Assembly: GCF_900215295.1 (NCBI RefSeq)
Contig: NZ_OCMF01000002.1
Coordinates: forward strand, 659,187 to 723,186
Direction: 5' to 3'
DNA from: Salinimicrobium sediminis
Lineage (GTDB): Bacteria > Bacteroidota > Bacteroidia > Flavobacteriales > Flavobacteriaceae
Length of the DNA stretch: 64,000 nucleotides
Shown one piece after another: positions 1 through 8,385 of the stretch; positions within the stretch are counted from its first letter, which is position 1; each line of letters begins with the position of its first letter. The notes below the pieces were generated by a model. That model was not told the DNA's origin. It searched no databases and worked only from the letters and a program-made list of their open reading frames with translations. Position numbers and translations under genes: made by a program.

Positions 1-817
1 GACGGTTCTTTATATTTCTGCAGAAAAATTTACTCAGCAGTATATCGAATCTGTAAAAAAGAACAACAGGAATGATTTTATTCATTTCTACCAGATCATT
101 GATGTGCTCATAGTTGATGACATCCAACTGCTTTCGGGAAAAGCAGGAACTCAGGATGTGTTCTTTCATATTTTTAATCATCTGCACCAGAACAGAAAAC
201 AGGTGATCCTTACCAGTGACAAGGCGCCGGTAGATATGCAGGATATCGAACAGAGATTGCTCTCCAGGTTTAAATGGGGCCTTTCTGCCGAACTGCAACA
301 TCCTGATACTGAAACCCGCGTATCTATCATCAAAAGCAAGTTATACCGCGACGGTGTTGACATGCCCGAGGAGATAGTGGAGTTCCTTGCCAATAACATT
401 AAAACGAACATCAGGGAGCTTGAGGGGGCGATCATTTCTTTAATTGCTCATTCTTCCTTTAACAAGAAGGATATTACCCTTGACCTGGCTAAGAAGATCG
501 TAGATAATTACGTCAAGAATACCAAACGTGAAGTTTCCATAGACTACATTCAGAAGATCGTAAGTGAATATTTCCAGATGGATGTGGAAACGCTCCAGTC
601 AAAAACCAGGAAACGTCATATTGTACAGGCCCGCCAACTGGCGATGTTCTTCGCAAAGAAATTTACTAAAGCCTCTTTGGCGAGCATAGGTTCCCAAATT
701 GGTAAGAGAGACCATGCAACGGTTCTTCACGCCTGTAAGACTGTGGACAACCTCGCTTCAACCGATAAGCAATTCATGAAGTTTGTTGAGGACATCAACA
801 AAAAACTGACCCTTTAG
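1..817 (+). CDS. dnaA: Chromosomal replication initiator DnaA (3' part, cut by window edge)
   Basis: DnaA binds DnaA boxes at the origin and melts it as an ATP-bound AAA+ filament. The reading frame is open from base 2 (residues TVLYISAEKF onward), so the gene begins before the window and about 271 codons are visible. Seen: Walker B segment LIVDDIQLL around base 105, the arginine-finger region QRLLSRFKWGL near 255, and the C-terminal domain IV signature KRDHATVLHACKTV around 703-745, which in this family contacts the DnaA box. The first ATG at 104 is internal to the AAA+ domain and is not the start. The next gene follows after two bases, so dnaA probably heads an operon with it. I see no DnaA-box cluster in the window. 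Confidence 0.97.
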   Translation, partial: TVLYISAEKFTQQYIESVKKNNRNDFIHFYQIIDVLIVDDIQLLSGKAGTQDVFFHIFNHLHQNRKQVILTSDKAPVDMQDIEQRLLSRFKWGLSAELQHPDTETRVSIIKSKLYRDGVDMPEEIVEFLANNIKTNIRELEGAIISLIAHSSFNKKDITLDLAKKIVDNYVKNTKREVSIDYIQKIVSEYFQMDVETLQSKTRKRHIVQARQLAMFFAKKFTKASLASIGSQIGKRDHATVLHACKTVDNLASTDKQFMKFVEDINKKLTL

Positions 818-819
818 AT

Positions 820-1275
820 ATGAAAACCCGGATCCTGATGGTGTGTCTTGGCAATATTTGCAGGTCACCCCTGGCCGAAGGCATTCTCAAATCAAAAGTA
901 GATCCCAATAAAATTTTTGTGGATTCTGCCGGAACCAGCAATTATCACGTGGACGATTCTCCCGATCCCCGATCTATTGCTATTGCAAGAGAGAAGGACC
1001 TGGATATCACTTCCCAACGCGGGAGACAATTTTCTGTTAAGGATTTTGACAATTTTGACAGGATCTATGTGATGGATATGTCAAACTACCACGATGTGAT
1101 TTCCCTTGCGAGAAGCGAAGAGGACAGGAAAAAAGTTTCCCTTATCCTCAACGAGATCTTTCCGGAAGAGAACGTGGAAGTTCCCGATCCTTATCATGGC
1201 GGTACAGATGGGTTTACAAAAGTCTATGAAATGCTTGATGAAGCCTGCGAGGTAATAGCTCAAAAACACCAATAA
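820..1275 (+). CDS. Low-molecular-weight protein tyrosine phosphatase
   Basis: Cytoplasmic phosphatase of the LMW-PTP family (151 residues, the usual length). The N-terminal P-loop CLGNICRS gives nucleophile Cys9 and Arg15, and the DPYHGG segment gives the general acid Asp123. It begins two bases after dnaA and its stop codon abuts the next gene's start, so the three genes are almost certainly co-transcribed. LMW-PTPs in bacteria act on phosphotyrosine proteins such as polysaccharide kinases, or on phosphoarginine; nothing here picks the substrate, since no tyrosine kinase or capsule gene is nearby. Fold and catalytic class are secure, the biological target unknown. Confidence 0.93.
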   Translation: MKTRILMVCLGNICRSPLAEGILKSKVDPNKIFVDSAGTSNYHVDDSPDPRSIAIAREKDLDITSQRGRQFSVKDFDNFDRIYVMDMSNYHDVISLARSEEDRKKVSLILNEIFPEENVEVPDPYHGGTDGFTKVYEMLDEACEVIAQKHQ

Positions 1276-2004
1276 TTGAATAATCCTTTCGCTTACTCCG
1301 GAAAATTATATTTACTACCTACTACCTTGGGAGATAATGACCCGATGGAAGTTTTACCCGCGAGTGTTCAACAGAAGGTTCAGCGGCTGGAAATTTTTAT
1401 TGCTGAAAATGAAAAGACCGCCCGTCGCGCTATCAAAAAACTGGTGCCTGAAAAGTCCCAACCTTCACTTAAATTTTTTCTTCTCAATAAACATACAGAT
1501 CCCGCAGAGATTCCCTCATTTTTGAATGCCTGTAAAGAAGGTGAAGATATTGGCCTTTTAAGCGAAGCAGGTTGTCCCGGGGTAGCCGATCCAGGAGCCG
1601 AAGTGGTAAAGATAGCCCACAGGGAAAGAATTCAGGTGGTGCCTATGGTTGGCCCTTCCTCTATTTTACTTGCAATGATGGCTTCAGGAATGAACGGACA
1701 AAATTTTGCTTTTAACGGCTATCTCCCAATTGACAAGGCAGCCAGAAAAAGCGAGATCAGAAATCTCGAAAAACTTTCAGTAGAAAAGAATCAGGCGCAG
1801 TCTTTTATTGAAACTCCTTACCGGAACAACAAAATGCTGGAGGATCTGATTCAGATCTTAAATCCTTCCACAAGAATTTGTGTTGCCTGTGATCTTACCC
1901 TTGGTACAGAATTTATTTCTACCAGAACAGCTTCAGAATGGGCTAAAACAAAAATGGACCTTCATAAAAGGCCCACTATTTTTATAATACAGAAGGATTA
2001 CTAA
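1276..2004 (+). CDS. RsmI-like SAM-dependent methyltransferase
   Basis: Tetrapyrrole-methylase-fold (SAM) enzyme of the RsmI family, which 2'-O-methylates C1402 of 16S rRNA. Seen: N-terminal LYLLPTTLGD strand, LSEAGCPGVADPGAE (the family's conserved glycine-rich loop), VGPSSILLAMMASG and FIETPYRN. At 242 residues it is shorter than classical RsmI (about 280), as in many Bacteroidota, and some of these short forms may have other substrates. The start is TTG directly after the preceding TAA; the next ATG (1345) would remove the first SAM-fold strand, so TTG is preferred. The 3' end overlaps the convergent gene by 23 bases. Confidence 0.85.
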   Translation: MNNPFAYSGKLYLLPTTLGDNDPMEVLPASVQQKVQRLEIFIAENEKTARRAIKKLVPEKSQPSLKFFLLNKHTDPAEIPSFLNACKEGEDIGLLSEAGCPGVADPGAEVVKIAHRERIQVVPMVGPSSILLAMMASGMNGQNFAFNGYLPIDKAARKSEIRNLEKLSVEKNQAQSFIETPYRNNKMLEDLIQILNPSTRICVACDLTLGTEFISTRTASEWAKTKMDLHKRPTIFIIQKDY

Positions 2005-2656
2005 CCTTCGCCGACCTGTCCGGCACTACGAAGGAGGTGTCATATCCCTCAAATTTCTTGAAGTAATGTTTGATCGAAGTTCCAAATCCGTCATTAAAGC
2101 TATTGGTCCCGTTGCTGCGAAGAAATTTCTTTACATTTCCCGGACCGGCAAGATGAGCTGCTGCTAAAATTCCCGACTCGGTGATATTTATACCATTTAC
2201 AACTTTATTGGTAAAGCGCTCAATGTCCCTTCTAAGGATCCATTTATTGCGGGCAGCGTTCGCATAAAATGCAGCTTCCTGCAACTCGGGAGAATTTAAG
2301 AAAAGATTAGTATCCCTAATCCCAATCAATTTAAGAGTGCCTCTTCCAAATTGATATTTTCCCATATAACCAAAATCATTGATCACTTTATAATCTCCAC
2401 CCGACTCCTTGAAGCCAAGAGCTTCTTTAAAGGCTACATATGATTTCCCTAATTCGGGATATGCGCGTAGGCTGTGATCCATAACCGGAACCTCTGGTGC
2501 GGCAGGAACATCGTAGACCAGTTCCTCATTCACCGCCAAAAACTCATTTAAAACTGCATCTGAAAAATCATTGGCCTTTTTAGTAGAAAAGCCGTATATA
2601 AATATAGATGCTCCTAAAACCGGTAATACTGAAAATTTTGCAATTCTCTTCTTCAT
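1982..2656 (-). CDS. Secreted lysozyme-like muramidase
   Basis: A 224-residue exported protein. An N-terminal hydrophobic stretch (about residues 7-23) acts as signal or membrane anchor, followed by a low-complexity linker rich in Pro and Val. The core shows a lysozyme/transglycosylase-like pattern: GFKESGGDYKVIND with candidate catalytic Glu84, then GYMGKYQFGRGTL, and later GILAAAHLAGPGNV. This matches the goose-lysozyme/SLT-type ESxGxY...GxxQ arrangement, so cleavage of peptidoglycan glycan strands is inferred. A canonical Bacteroidota promoter lies about 45 bases upstream. It is convergent with, and overlaps, the RsmI-like gene. MltG is encoded next on the same strand, but with its own spacing. 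Confidence 0.72.
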   Translation of the reverse strand: MKKRIAKFSVLPVLGASIFIYGFSTKKANDFSDAVLNEFLAVNEELVYDVPAAPEVPVMDHSLRAYPELGKSYVAFKEALGFKESGGDYKVINDFGYMGKYQFGRGTLKLIGIRDTNLFLNSPELQEAAFYANAARNKWILRRDIERFTNKVVNGINITESGILAAAHLAGPGNVKKFLRSNGTNSFNDGFGTSIKHYFKKFEGYDTSFVVPDRSAKVSNPSVL

Positions 2657-2709
2657 CCTTTTTAATTTTACGTTCAGAAAAAGCTGTAAGAATTTTCCAA
2701 ATCGGCCTG

Positions 2710-2742
2710 CAAATGTAAGAATTTTTTTAATAATCTTACAAT
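2710..2742 (-). promoter_or_regulatory. Bacteroidota-type promoter with overlapping inverted repeat
   Basis: Read on the minus strand, ATTG (2742-2739) is followed after 21 bases by TACATTTG (2717-2710), an exact TAnnTTTG -7 element with a permitted spacing. A transcript would start near 2703, some 47 bases ahead of the lysozyme-like gene. The promoter is overlain by an inverted repeat TGTAAGA/TCTTACA (2714-2720 and 2734-2740), which could be a repressor site or merely AT-rich coincidence. Confidence 0.65.
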
Positions 2743-2851
2743 CAGGATGTTAAACCCTTCTTAACAACTTTTCGGTTGAATTCGGGATGTTGCATAGAAC
2801 GTGCCAAAAGAGGTTTTAGTATTGAAAACTGTGCTATACCGGAAAATAAAA

Positions 2852-3895
2852 CTATCTGTTAATTCTCTGCTCATTGATCCAGCGCACGTATTCTCTCTTG
2901 TTTGCATTGTGCTGGGCCAGAGTTTTAGCGAATTTATGATACCCAAAATTTTTTACATCTGCCACAAAATAAAAGAAATCATGGTTCTCATAATTGAGCA
3001 CGGCATCTATGGAGGAGATATCGGGCATAGTGATAGGCCCCGGAGGTAAATCGATATTCTTATAGGTATTGTAAGGCGAATCTATGGTGAGATCTTTATA
3101 CAGCACCCGTTTTATAATAGTATCAAAGTTATTAAGATTATCCTTTAACGCATAGATCACAGTTGGATCTGCTTCAAGTTTCCATCCTTTTTTAATCCGG
3201 TTCATGTAAACACCTGCTACTTTTTTCCTTTCATCCACCTTAGCTGTTTCTTTTTGAACGATGGAAGCAAGGACCATTACTTCATGAGGGCTAAGACCAA
3301 TTTCTTCAGCTTTTTTTAATCTTTCCGAAGTCCAGAACCGATTGTATTCTGTTCTCATTCTCTCCCTGAATTCTTCTGCTGAAGTATTCCAGTAAAATTG
3401 ATATTTATTGGGAACATACATTCCCAAAGCATTGTGTTTATTGAATTCATACTGTTTCAAAAAAGCTGAATCTCTCATGACTTTTAACAAGGCTAAACTA
3501 TCGGCTTCAATTTGACCGGCCACTCTGCCGGCAAGATCTTCCAGGCGCTCTTGGTTATTAAAGGTCACCCATACCGGCTCATTGGTACTTCTAAGAGTAT
3601 TAATAATATCATTATTGCTCATGCCTTTCTTCAGGATAAATCTTCCTGCTTTGATATTAGTAACATATCCTTTCTTTTCTGCAACCAGATCAAATTCCTG
3701 CCGGTCATCTATATATGGATATAATTCCTCCCTTACATCCTGGTAAGATGCACCTGTAGGGATGTAAACATCAACGGTATCTTCTGAAAAAGCTGTATTA
3801 GAAGAGAAAATGACATTGTAAATGTAATAAGAGAAACCTGCCAAACCTACCAGGCCTAAAAGGGCAATTATGACTAATATTTTTTTGATGTACAT
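2852..3895 (-). CDS. mltG: Endolytic murein transglycosylase MltG (YceG family)
   Basis: Inner-membrane endolytic transglycosylase that cuts nascent glycan strands and ends peptidoglycan polymerisation. Start chosen at 3895 (MYIKKILVII), giving 347 residues with a single N-terminal membrane helix (about residues 5-27); the longer open frame to 3952 would begin inside the upstream gene. Seen: the family motif ASIVQKETAK, where the Glu of KET is the likely conserved catalytic residue (the first Glu of the E. coli ASIVEKET motif is Gln here), followed by VAGVYMNRIKKGWKLEADPTVIY. TAA of the GNAT gene and this ATG overlap by one base (TAATG), implying translational coupling in a dapF-GNAT-mltG operon. 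Confidence 0.93.
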   Translation of the reverse strand: MYIKKILVIIALLGLVGLAGFSYYIYNVIFSSNTAFSEDTVDVYIPTGASYQDVREELYPYIDDRQEFDLVAEKKGYVTNIKAGRFILKKGMSNNDIINTLRSTNEPVWVTFNNQERLEDLAGRVAGQIEADSLALLKVMRDSAFLKQYEFNKHNALGMYVPNKYQFYWNTSAEEFRERMRTEYNRFWTSERLKKAEEIGLSPHEVMVLASIVQKETAKVDERKKVAGVYMNRIKKGWKLEADPTVIYALKDNLNNFDTIIKRVLYKDLTIDSPYNTYKNIDLPPGPITMPDISSIDAVLNYENHDFFYFVADVKNFGYHKFAKTLAQHNANKREYVRWINEQRINR

Positions 3896-4416
3896 TAATT
3901 TATAAGTTGATAGGTGAGTTCTGCTTTGTATTCTCCGTTCACAAGATTCCAATCCTTTTTATTGGCAATAAGCTCAAATCCTGCTTTTTCAAAAAGTATT
4001 TTACTGGTAGTGTTATCTTCTCCCACGTGTGCATAAACCTGGTGCAGCCCCAGATGGGTAAAGCAATATTTACAGATCAATTCTAAAGCTTCGGTCCCAT
4101 AGCCTTTTTTTCTGTTCTTCTCATGAAAAATAACAATTCCCAGGGCTGCTCTACGATTCTTAGGATCAAAATCAAAAATGTCGATAAAGCCAACTGTATC
4201 CCCGGCAATAGTACAGATTACCAAACGAAGCTGCTTCACCTCATAGATATCCTTATGGGAATTTTCCAGGTATTGCTTTAGAATGTAACGGGAGAAAGGA
4301 TAGCTTGTGGCACTTACCTCCCAGAGATCTTCCTTGTTCTCCACCTCGAATAAAAAGTCAAGATCTTCCGGTTCCAGGGCACGCAAATAGACCAATTCTC
4401 CTGTTAATGTTAACAT
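3895..4416 (-). CDS. GNAT family N-acetyltransferase (RimJ/RimL-like)
   Basis: A 173-residue acetyl-CoA-dependent acetyltransferase. Seen: opening LTGELVYLRALEPEDLDFL typical of the RimJ/RimL branch, the acetyl-CoA pyrophosphate-binding segment EKNRKKGYGTEAL, and the C-terminal LHQVYAHVGEDNTTSKILFEKAGF, which is the usual N-x-x-S-x-x-x-x-E-K-x-G-F signature. The substrate cannot be told from sequence; ribosomal proteins, amino acids and small amines are all possible. It sits between dapF (7-base overlap) and mltG (1-base overlap), so expression is tied to cell-wall genes, but that alone does not prove a cell-wall role. Confidence 0.88.
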   Translation of the reverse strand: MLTLTGELVYLRALEPEDLDFLFEVENKEDLWEVSATSYPFSRYILKQYLENSHKDIYEVKQLRLVICTIAGDTVGFIDIFDFDPKNRRAALGIVIFHEKNRKKGYGTEALELICKYCFTHLGLHQVYAHVGEDNTTSKILFEKAGFELIANKKDWNLVNGEYKAELTYQLIN

Positions 4417-5198
4417 GATATTTCTCCTTTAAAAACTTGTTTTGCAGGTCCTGTAAGCCAGATATCTTTAAAGGTATCTCCTGCCGGAGTAAATTTTACT
4501 GAAAGCTCTCCTCCCGGAGTGCTAAGGTGAACGGTTGATGCTGAAGTTTTACCTGATGCATGTGCAGCCAGGGCCACCGCTGTAACTCCTGTTCCACAGG
4601 AAAGAGTTTCATTTTCCACTCCCCTTTCATAGGTTCGCACCTTAAAAGTAGCTTCATCCACAAAAGTCGCAAAATTTACGTTGGATCCGCCGTGTGGGGC
4701 ATAAGTTTCTGAATATCTTATGGCGGCACCTTCTTTTTTGACATCCACTTCATCCACATCTTCTGAAAAAATGACATGATGAGGGGAACCTGTATTAAGG
4801 AACAGGGCATTTTCCTTCTTTTCTATTCCTGTCACATCCATCATTTTTAAGCCTACCAGTTCATTCTGAATAACAGCTTCATGAAATCCGTCAATTGCAA
4901 TAAAAGCCGCTTCTTCTGAAATAATGCCTAAATATTTCGCAAAGGCTACGAGACATCTGCCACCATTCCCGCACATGCTGCTTTCATTTCCGTCAGAATT
5001 AAAATAGACCATTTTAAAATCATCCCGGGGATCCTCAGAATTTTCCAGCAGGATCAATCCGTCTGCTCCTATACCAAATCTTCTGTCACAGAGAAATTGA
5101 ATTAGATTGGTATCATTTTTGGATAAAACTGAAGTACGATTATCTACCATTATAAAATCGTTCCCGGTTCCCTGATATTTATAAAATGTAAGATTCAT
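4410..5198 (-). CDS. dapF: Diaminopimelate epimerase
   Basis: Converts LL- to meso-diaminopimelate for lysine and peptidoglycan synthesis, using a two-cysteine racemase mechanism without cofactor. Start set at MNLTFYKYQGTGNDF (5198), giving 262 residues; the seven residues before it are not conserved-looking. Both catalytic cysteines are present: Cys76 in SSMCGNGGRC and Cys201 in TLSCGTGVTA. The N-terminal YQGTGNDF motif is diagnostic. First gene of the dapF-GNAT-mltG unit; a -7 element lies just upstream. Confidence 0.97.
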   Translation of the reverse strand: MNLTFYKYQGTGNDFIMVDNRTSVLSKNDTNLIQFLCDRRFGIGADGLILLENSEDPRDDFKMVYFNSDGNESSMCGNGGRCLVAFAKYLGIISEEAAFIAIDGFHEAVIQNELVGLKMMDVTGIEKKENALFLNTGSPHHVIFSEDVDEVDVKKEGAAIRYSETYAPHGGSNVNFATFVDEATFKVRTYERGVENETLSCGTGVTAVALAAHASGKTSASTVHLSTPGGELSVKFTPAGDTFKDIWLTGPAKQVFKGEISC

Positions 5199-5216
5199 CG
5201 GGTGAAATTTAGGGAC

Positions 5217-5224
5217 CAAAGATA
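5217..5224 (-). promoter_or_regulatory. -7 promoter element for dapF operon
   Basis: On the minus strand this reads TATCTTTG, matching TAnnTTTG exactly, with the dapF start 19 bases downstream of it. No clear TTTG -33 partner is seen at the normal 17-23 base spacing, so the call rests on the -7 element and position. Confidence 0.45.
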
Positions 5225-5331
5225 CAACAAACCTAAAAAAATGGTTGACGATAAAAATTTGATTAAGATCGAATCGTTAATTATTAAACATGGGAATTAT
5301 AAGTACAATTTTAATTAAATCGATACATAAA

Positions 5332-6696
5332 ATGAAGAAAGTTTTCAGCCTAGTTATGATTTCTGTTCTCGGCGGAATCCTCACCCTTGGAGGTTACCTC
5401 CTGTTTTTTGATAATGATCAAATTTTTGTCCAGGAGAGTCCGGGAATTCCCGCTTATACTCCGGTGAACATGAGCAGTTTGCCTGAGGCTGCTAATGCCG
5501 ATTTCACCGAAGCCGCCGGCAAAACAGTAAATGCCGTGGTGCATGTTAAGAACATGGCCATCACCAGAAACCCTTTTTATGGCACCCGTGAAGGAAGAAC
5601 ATTGCAGGGTACCGGGAGTGGCGTCATTGTTTCGCCAGATGGTTATATTGTCACCAACAACCACGTGATCCAGAACGCCAACCAGTTACAGGTAACCCTG
5701 AACAATAACAAAAGTTATATGGCCGAGGTTATAGGAACAGATCCCAACACCGACATTGCACTTTTAAAGATTGACGCAGAAGACCTGGAATATCTTCCTT
5801 TTGGAGATTCAGATAATGCAGAGATCGGGGAATGGGTCCTGGCAGTTGGAAATCCATTTAATCTTACCTCCACCGTCACGGCCGGAATAATTTCAGCAAA
5901 ATCCCGGGATCTAGGGATGAATAATCATCCTTCTTCTTTTATACAAACAGATGCAGCTATTAATCCAGGAAACAGCGGAGGTGCTTTGGTAAATATTTAT
6001 GGCGAACTCATAGGGATCAATACTGCTATCACCTCCCAAACAGGGACCTATGTGGGATATGCATTTGCCGTGCCTTCCAATAATGCCAGGAAAATTGTGG
6101 AAGACATCCTTGAATTTGGAGATGTACAGCAGGGAATTTTAGGTATTCGTGGAGCCCAGGCTGCAAACCTTCCAAAAGAATTAGAAGTTAAAATTTCTGA
6201 AGGGGTTTATGTATACCAGGTGGAAGAAGGAAGTGGTGCAGACAAAGCCGGAATTAAATCTGGAGATATTATTAGAAAAATAGACGATGTGGTAATCAAC
6301 AAATTCTCAGATCTTACCGGCTATATAGGTTCTAAGCGTCCCGAAGATGTGGTGAAGGTTCAGGTAATAAGAGATGGAGATAATAAAGTCTTTGATGTAA
6401 GGCTTACCAAGTATGAAGTATTTCAAATAAAGGAAATAGGTCTTGAAGTGGCCAATGCTACCTCTGCAGAATTGAAACAACGTAATATTTCCAACGGAGT
6501 GAAGATCACCCGTGGCCTTACCCCTCAAATGCAAAATGAACAACTATATGGCACCATCATTATTGCCATTGATAATGAGCCGGTAAAGAATATTGAAGAT
6601 GTAGAAAGGATCATGAATAGCAGGAAAAGCGGAGATCCCATTTCTGTGACTTTTGTAAGTCCGAATGGAGAAAAACAGAAATATGTCTGGAGATAA
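5332..6696 (+). CDS. HtrA/DegP-type periplasmic serine protease
   Basis: A 454-residue trypsin-like protease that degrades or refolds damaged envelope proteins. Start chosen at MKKVFSLVMI (5332) because it places a clean signal anchor (residues 4-25) at the N terminus; an in-frame ATG 14 codons earlier adds a non-typical leader. Catalytic triad visible: His111 in NNHVIQNA, Asp141 in NTDIALLKI, Ser215 in NPGNSGGAL. Two C-terminal PDZ domains follow (about 260-345 and 360-450), the first well formed (EEGSGADKAGIKSGDIIRKI). Monocistronic, closed by a strong terminator. In Bacteroidota these genes are usually stress-inducible; no operator is evident here. Confidence 0.95.
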   Translation: MKKVFSLVMISVLGGILTLGGYLLFFDNDQIFVQESPGIPAYTPVNMSSLPEAANADFTEAAGKTVNAVVHVKNMAITRNPFYGTREGRTLQGTGSGVIVSPDGYIVTNNHVIQNANQLQVTLNNNKSYMAEVIGTDPNTDIALLKIDAEDLEYLPFGDSDNAEIGEWVLAVGNPFNLTSTVTAGIISAKSRDLGMNNHPSSFIQTDAAINPGNSGGALVNIYGELIGINTAITSQTGTYVGYAFAVPSNNARKIVEDILEFGDVQQGILGIRGAQAANLPKELEVKISEGVYVYQVEEGSGADKAGIKSGDIIRKIDDVVINKFSDLTGYIGSKRPEDVVKVQVIRDGDNKVFDVRLTKYEVFQIKEIGLEVANATSAELKQRNISNGVKITRGLTPQMQNEQLYGTIIIAIDNEPVKNIEDVERIMNSRKSGDPISVTFVSPNGEKQKYVWR

Positions 6697-6721
6697 ATTT
6701 TATCATCATCAATACAATTTA

Positions 6722-6752
6722 AAATACCTGCAAAACAGCAGGTATTTTTTTT
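6722..6752 (+). terminator. Rho-independent terminator after htrA-like gene
   Basis: Ten-base perfect stem AAATACCTGC/GCAGGTATTT with a six-base loop (6732-6737), followed by a run of T through 6752. Confidence 0.9.
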
Positions 6753-6786
6753 GTTAAAACCTCTTTACGAAAACGTTTGAAATATA

Positions 6787-6794
6787 TATTTTTG
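6787..6794 (+). promoter_or_regulatory. -7 promoter element upstream of gap
   Basis: TATTTTTG fits TAnnTTTG, 30 bases before the GAPDH start. A TTTG at 6776-6779 is too close to be the -33 element. That TTTG belongs to AAAACGTTTGAA (6770-6781), a 12-mer containing the palindrome AAACGTTT that recurs exactly at 11689-11700. Confidence 0.5.
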
Positions 6795-6823
6795 CCGCAG
6801 TTTGTAAAACAACAACAATCAAA

Positions 6824-8272
6824 ATGAACTCGAACGAAGTTTACGAAAAAGAATTAGCCTTCCAGGCAGATCGCCGTAGGGCTGCAGTCCAATTTATTAA
6901 AACTGTCAGTGACCTTTGGTATGACAAATCCATCGAGCTTGTGCTTTTCAGGAATCAGTTAATAGACAGGAATGTCAGCGACATTCTCGACCTTCATGAA
7001 TATGCAGGGGAATTTGTACAAAAACCTATTTCCATCTTTGATTCCGTAGAAATTGCAGAAGCCATTCAAAGGTTGGATTTTCCTCCTTCAAAACTGGATA
7101 TTGGAAAGTTAACCTATGAATATCACCTGGAAGATCAAAAGCATGCAAATGCCACTGCTTTTGTTTCAGATAAACTAAAGGCTGCCAAAAAAGTTGAAGA
7201 ACTTACTCCAAAGGATGTAGTGCTTTATGGCTTCGGAAGGATTGGAAGATTGGTTGCAAGGGAATTGATGACCCGCACAGGAAAAGGTAGTCAATTACGT
7301 TTAAGAGCTATTGTTACCCGCGGAAAGATCGATGAAACTGTTCTTGAAAAAAGAGCCAGTCTCCTCAAAAATGATTCTGTGCACGGAGATTTCTCCGGAA
7401 CCGTTTCCTATAATACCGAAAAGAAGTGCCTTATTATCAATGGCACCACAGTTCATATGATCTCTGCAAATGAACCTGAAGAAATTGATTACACCGCTTA
7501 CGGAATTAAAGATGCCCTTATTATTGATAACACTGGCGCCTTTAGGGACCAGGAAGCACTTACCAGGCACCTTAGCTCCAAAGGCGCAAGTAAAGTTTTG
7601 CTTACTGCCCCGGGAAAAGGTATTCCAAATATTGTTCATGGCGTTAATCACACAGCGTATAATCCCGATGAAGTTTCCATATTTTCGGCAGCTTCCTGTA
7701 CAACAAACGCTATAACCCCTGTACTAAAAGCAGTACAGGATTCTTTAGGAGTAGTACACGGGCACCTGGAGACCATACATGCATATACCAATGACCAGAA
7801 TCTGGTGGACAATATGCATAAAAAATACAGAAGAGGACGTGCTGCCGCACTCAACATGGTTATAACCGAAACAGGCGCGGGACAAGCTGTTTCCAAAGCC
7901 CTGCCTGTTTTTGACGGAAAATTAACCTCCAACGCAATTCGCGTTCCCGTTCCTAATGGTTCTCTTGCCATTTTGAATTTACAGGTAGAAAATCCTACTT
8001 CTAAAGAGGCCGTGAACGAGATCATTAAAAAATATGCCCTGGAGGGAGATCTTGTAGAACAGATCAAGTATTCTATCGATAATGAATTGGTATCTACAGA
8101 TATTGTTGGTTCTGCCCAGCCTTCGATCTATGACAGCAATGCAACCATTGTGTCAAAAGACGGCAACAATGTAATACTTTATGTGTGGTATGATAACGAA
8201 TACGGTTATAGCCATCAGGTAATAAGATTGGCAAAGTATATCGCAAAAGTGAGAAGATTCACCTATTATTAA
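6824..8272 (+). CDS. gap: Glyceraldehyde-3-phosphate dehydrogenase, long form
   Basis: Phosphorylating GAPDH of glycolysis/gluconeogenesis. Catalytic Cys292 sits in SAASCTTNAITP; the nucleotide-binding segment YGFGRIGRLVAREL is at 135-148. The protein has 482 residues versus about 335 for standard GAPDH: the first ~128 residues are an added helical domain with no catalytic motif, a feature seen in a Bacteroidota GAPDH subgroup often present beside a standard copy. Whether it uses NAD or NADP, and whether it runs in the gluconeogenic direction, cannot be read here. Monocistronic, with its own -7 element and terminator. Confidence 0.94.
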   Translation: MNSNEVYEKELAFQADRRRAAVQFIKTVSDLWYDKSIELVLFRNQLIDRNVSDILDLHEYAGEFVQKPISIFDSVEIAEAIQRLDFPPSKLDIGKLTYEYHLEDQKHANATAFVSDKLKAAKKVEELTPKDVVLYGFGRIGRLVARELMTRTGKGSQLRLRAIVTRGKIDETVLEKRASLLKNDSVHGDFSGTVSYNTEKKCLIINGTTVHMISANEPEEIDYTAYGIKDALIIDNTGAFRDQEALTRHLSSKGASKVLLTAPGKGIPNIVHGVNHTAYNPDEVSIFSAASCTTNAITPVLKAVQDSLGVVHGHLETIHAYTNDQNLVDNMHKKYRRGRAAALNMVITETGAGQAVSKALPVFDGKLTSNAIRVPVPNGSLAILNLQVENPTSKEAVNEIIKKYALEGDLVEQIKYSIDNELVSTDIVGSAQPSIYDSNATIVSKDGNNVILYVWYDNEYGYSHQVIRLAKYIAKVRRFTYY

Positions 8273-8295
8273 TTGGGAGTTTAGTTAGTGAAGAG

Positions 8296-8321
8296 ACCCG
8301 CCTTTTTGAGGCGGGTTTTTT
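8296..8321 (+). terminator. Rho-independent terminator after gap
   Basis: Seven-base GC-rich stem ACCCGCC/GGCGGGT (8296-8302, 8310-8316) followed by six T. Confidence 0.92.
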
Positions 8322-8385
8322 ATTACTTCCTTAACTCATGACTTATTTGAATTTTTGAAACTTTACTTCTACAGATTAGCCGGTC

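Noticed and set aside
1..820. Origin of replication near dnaA
   Set aside because: No DnaA-box cluster seen in the visible sequence; the upstream side of dnaA is outside the window.
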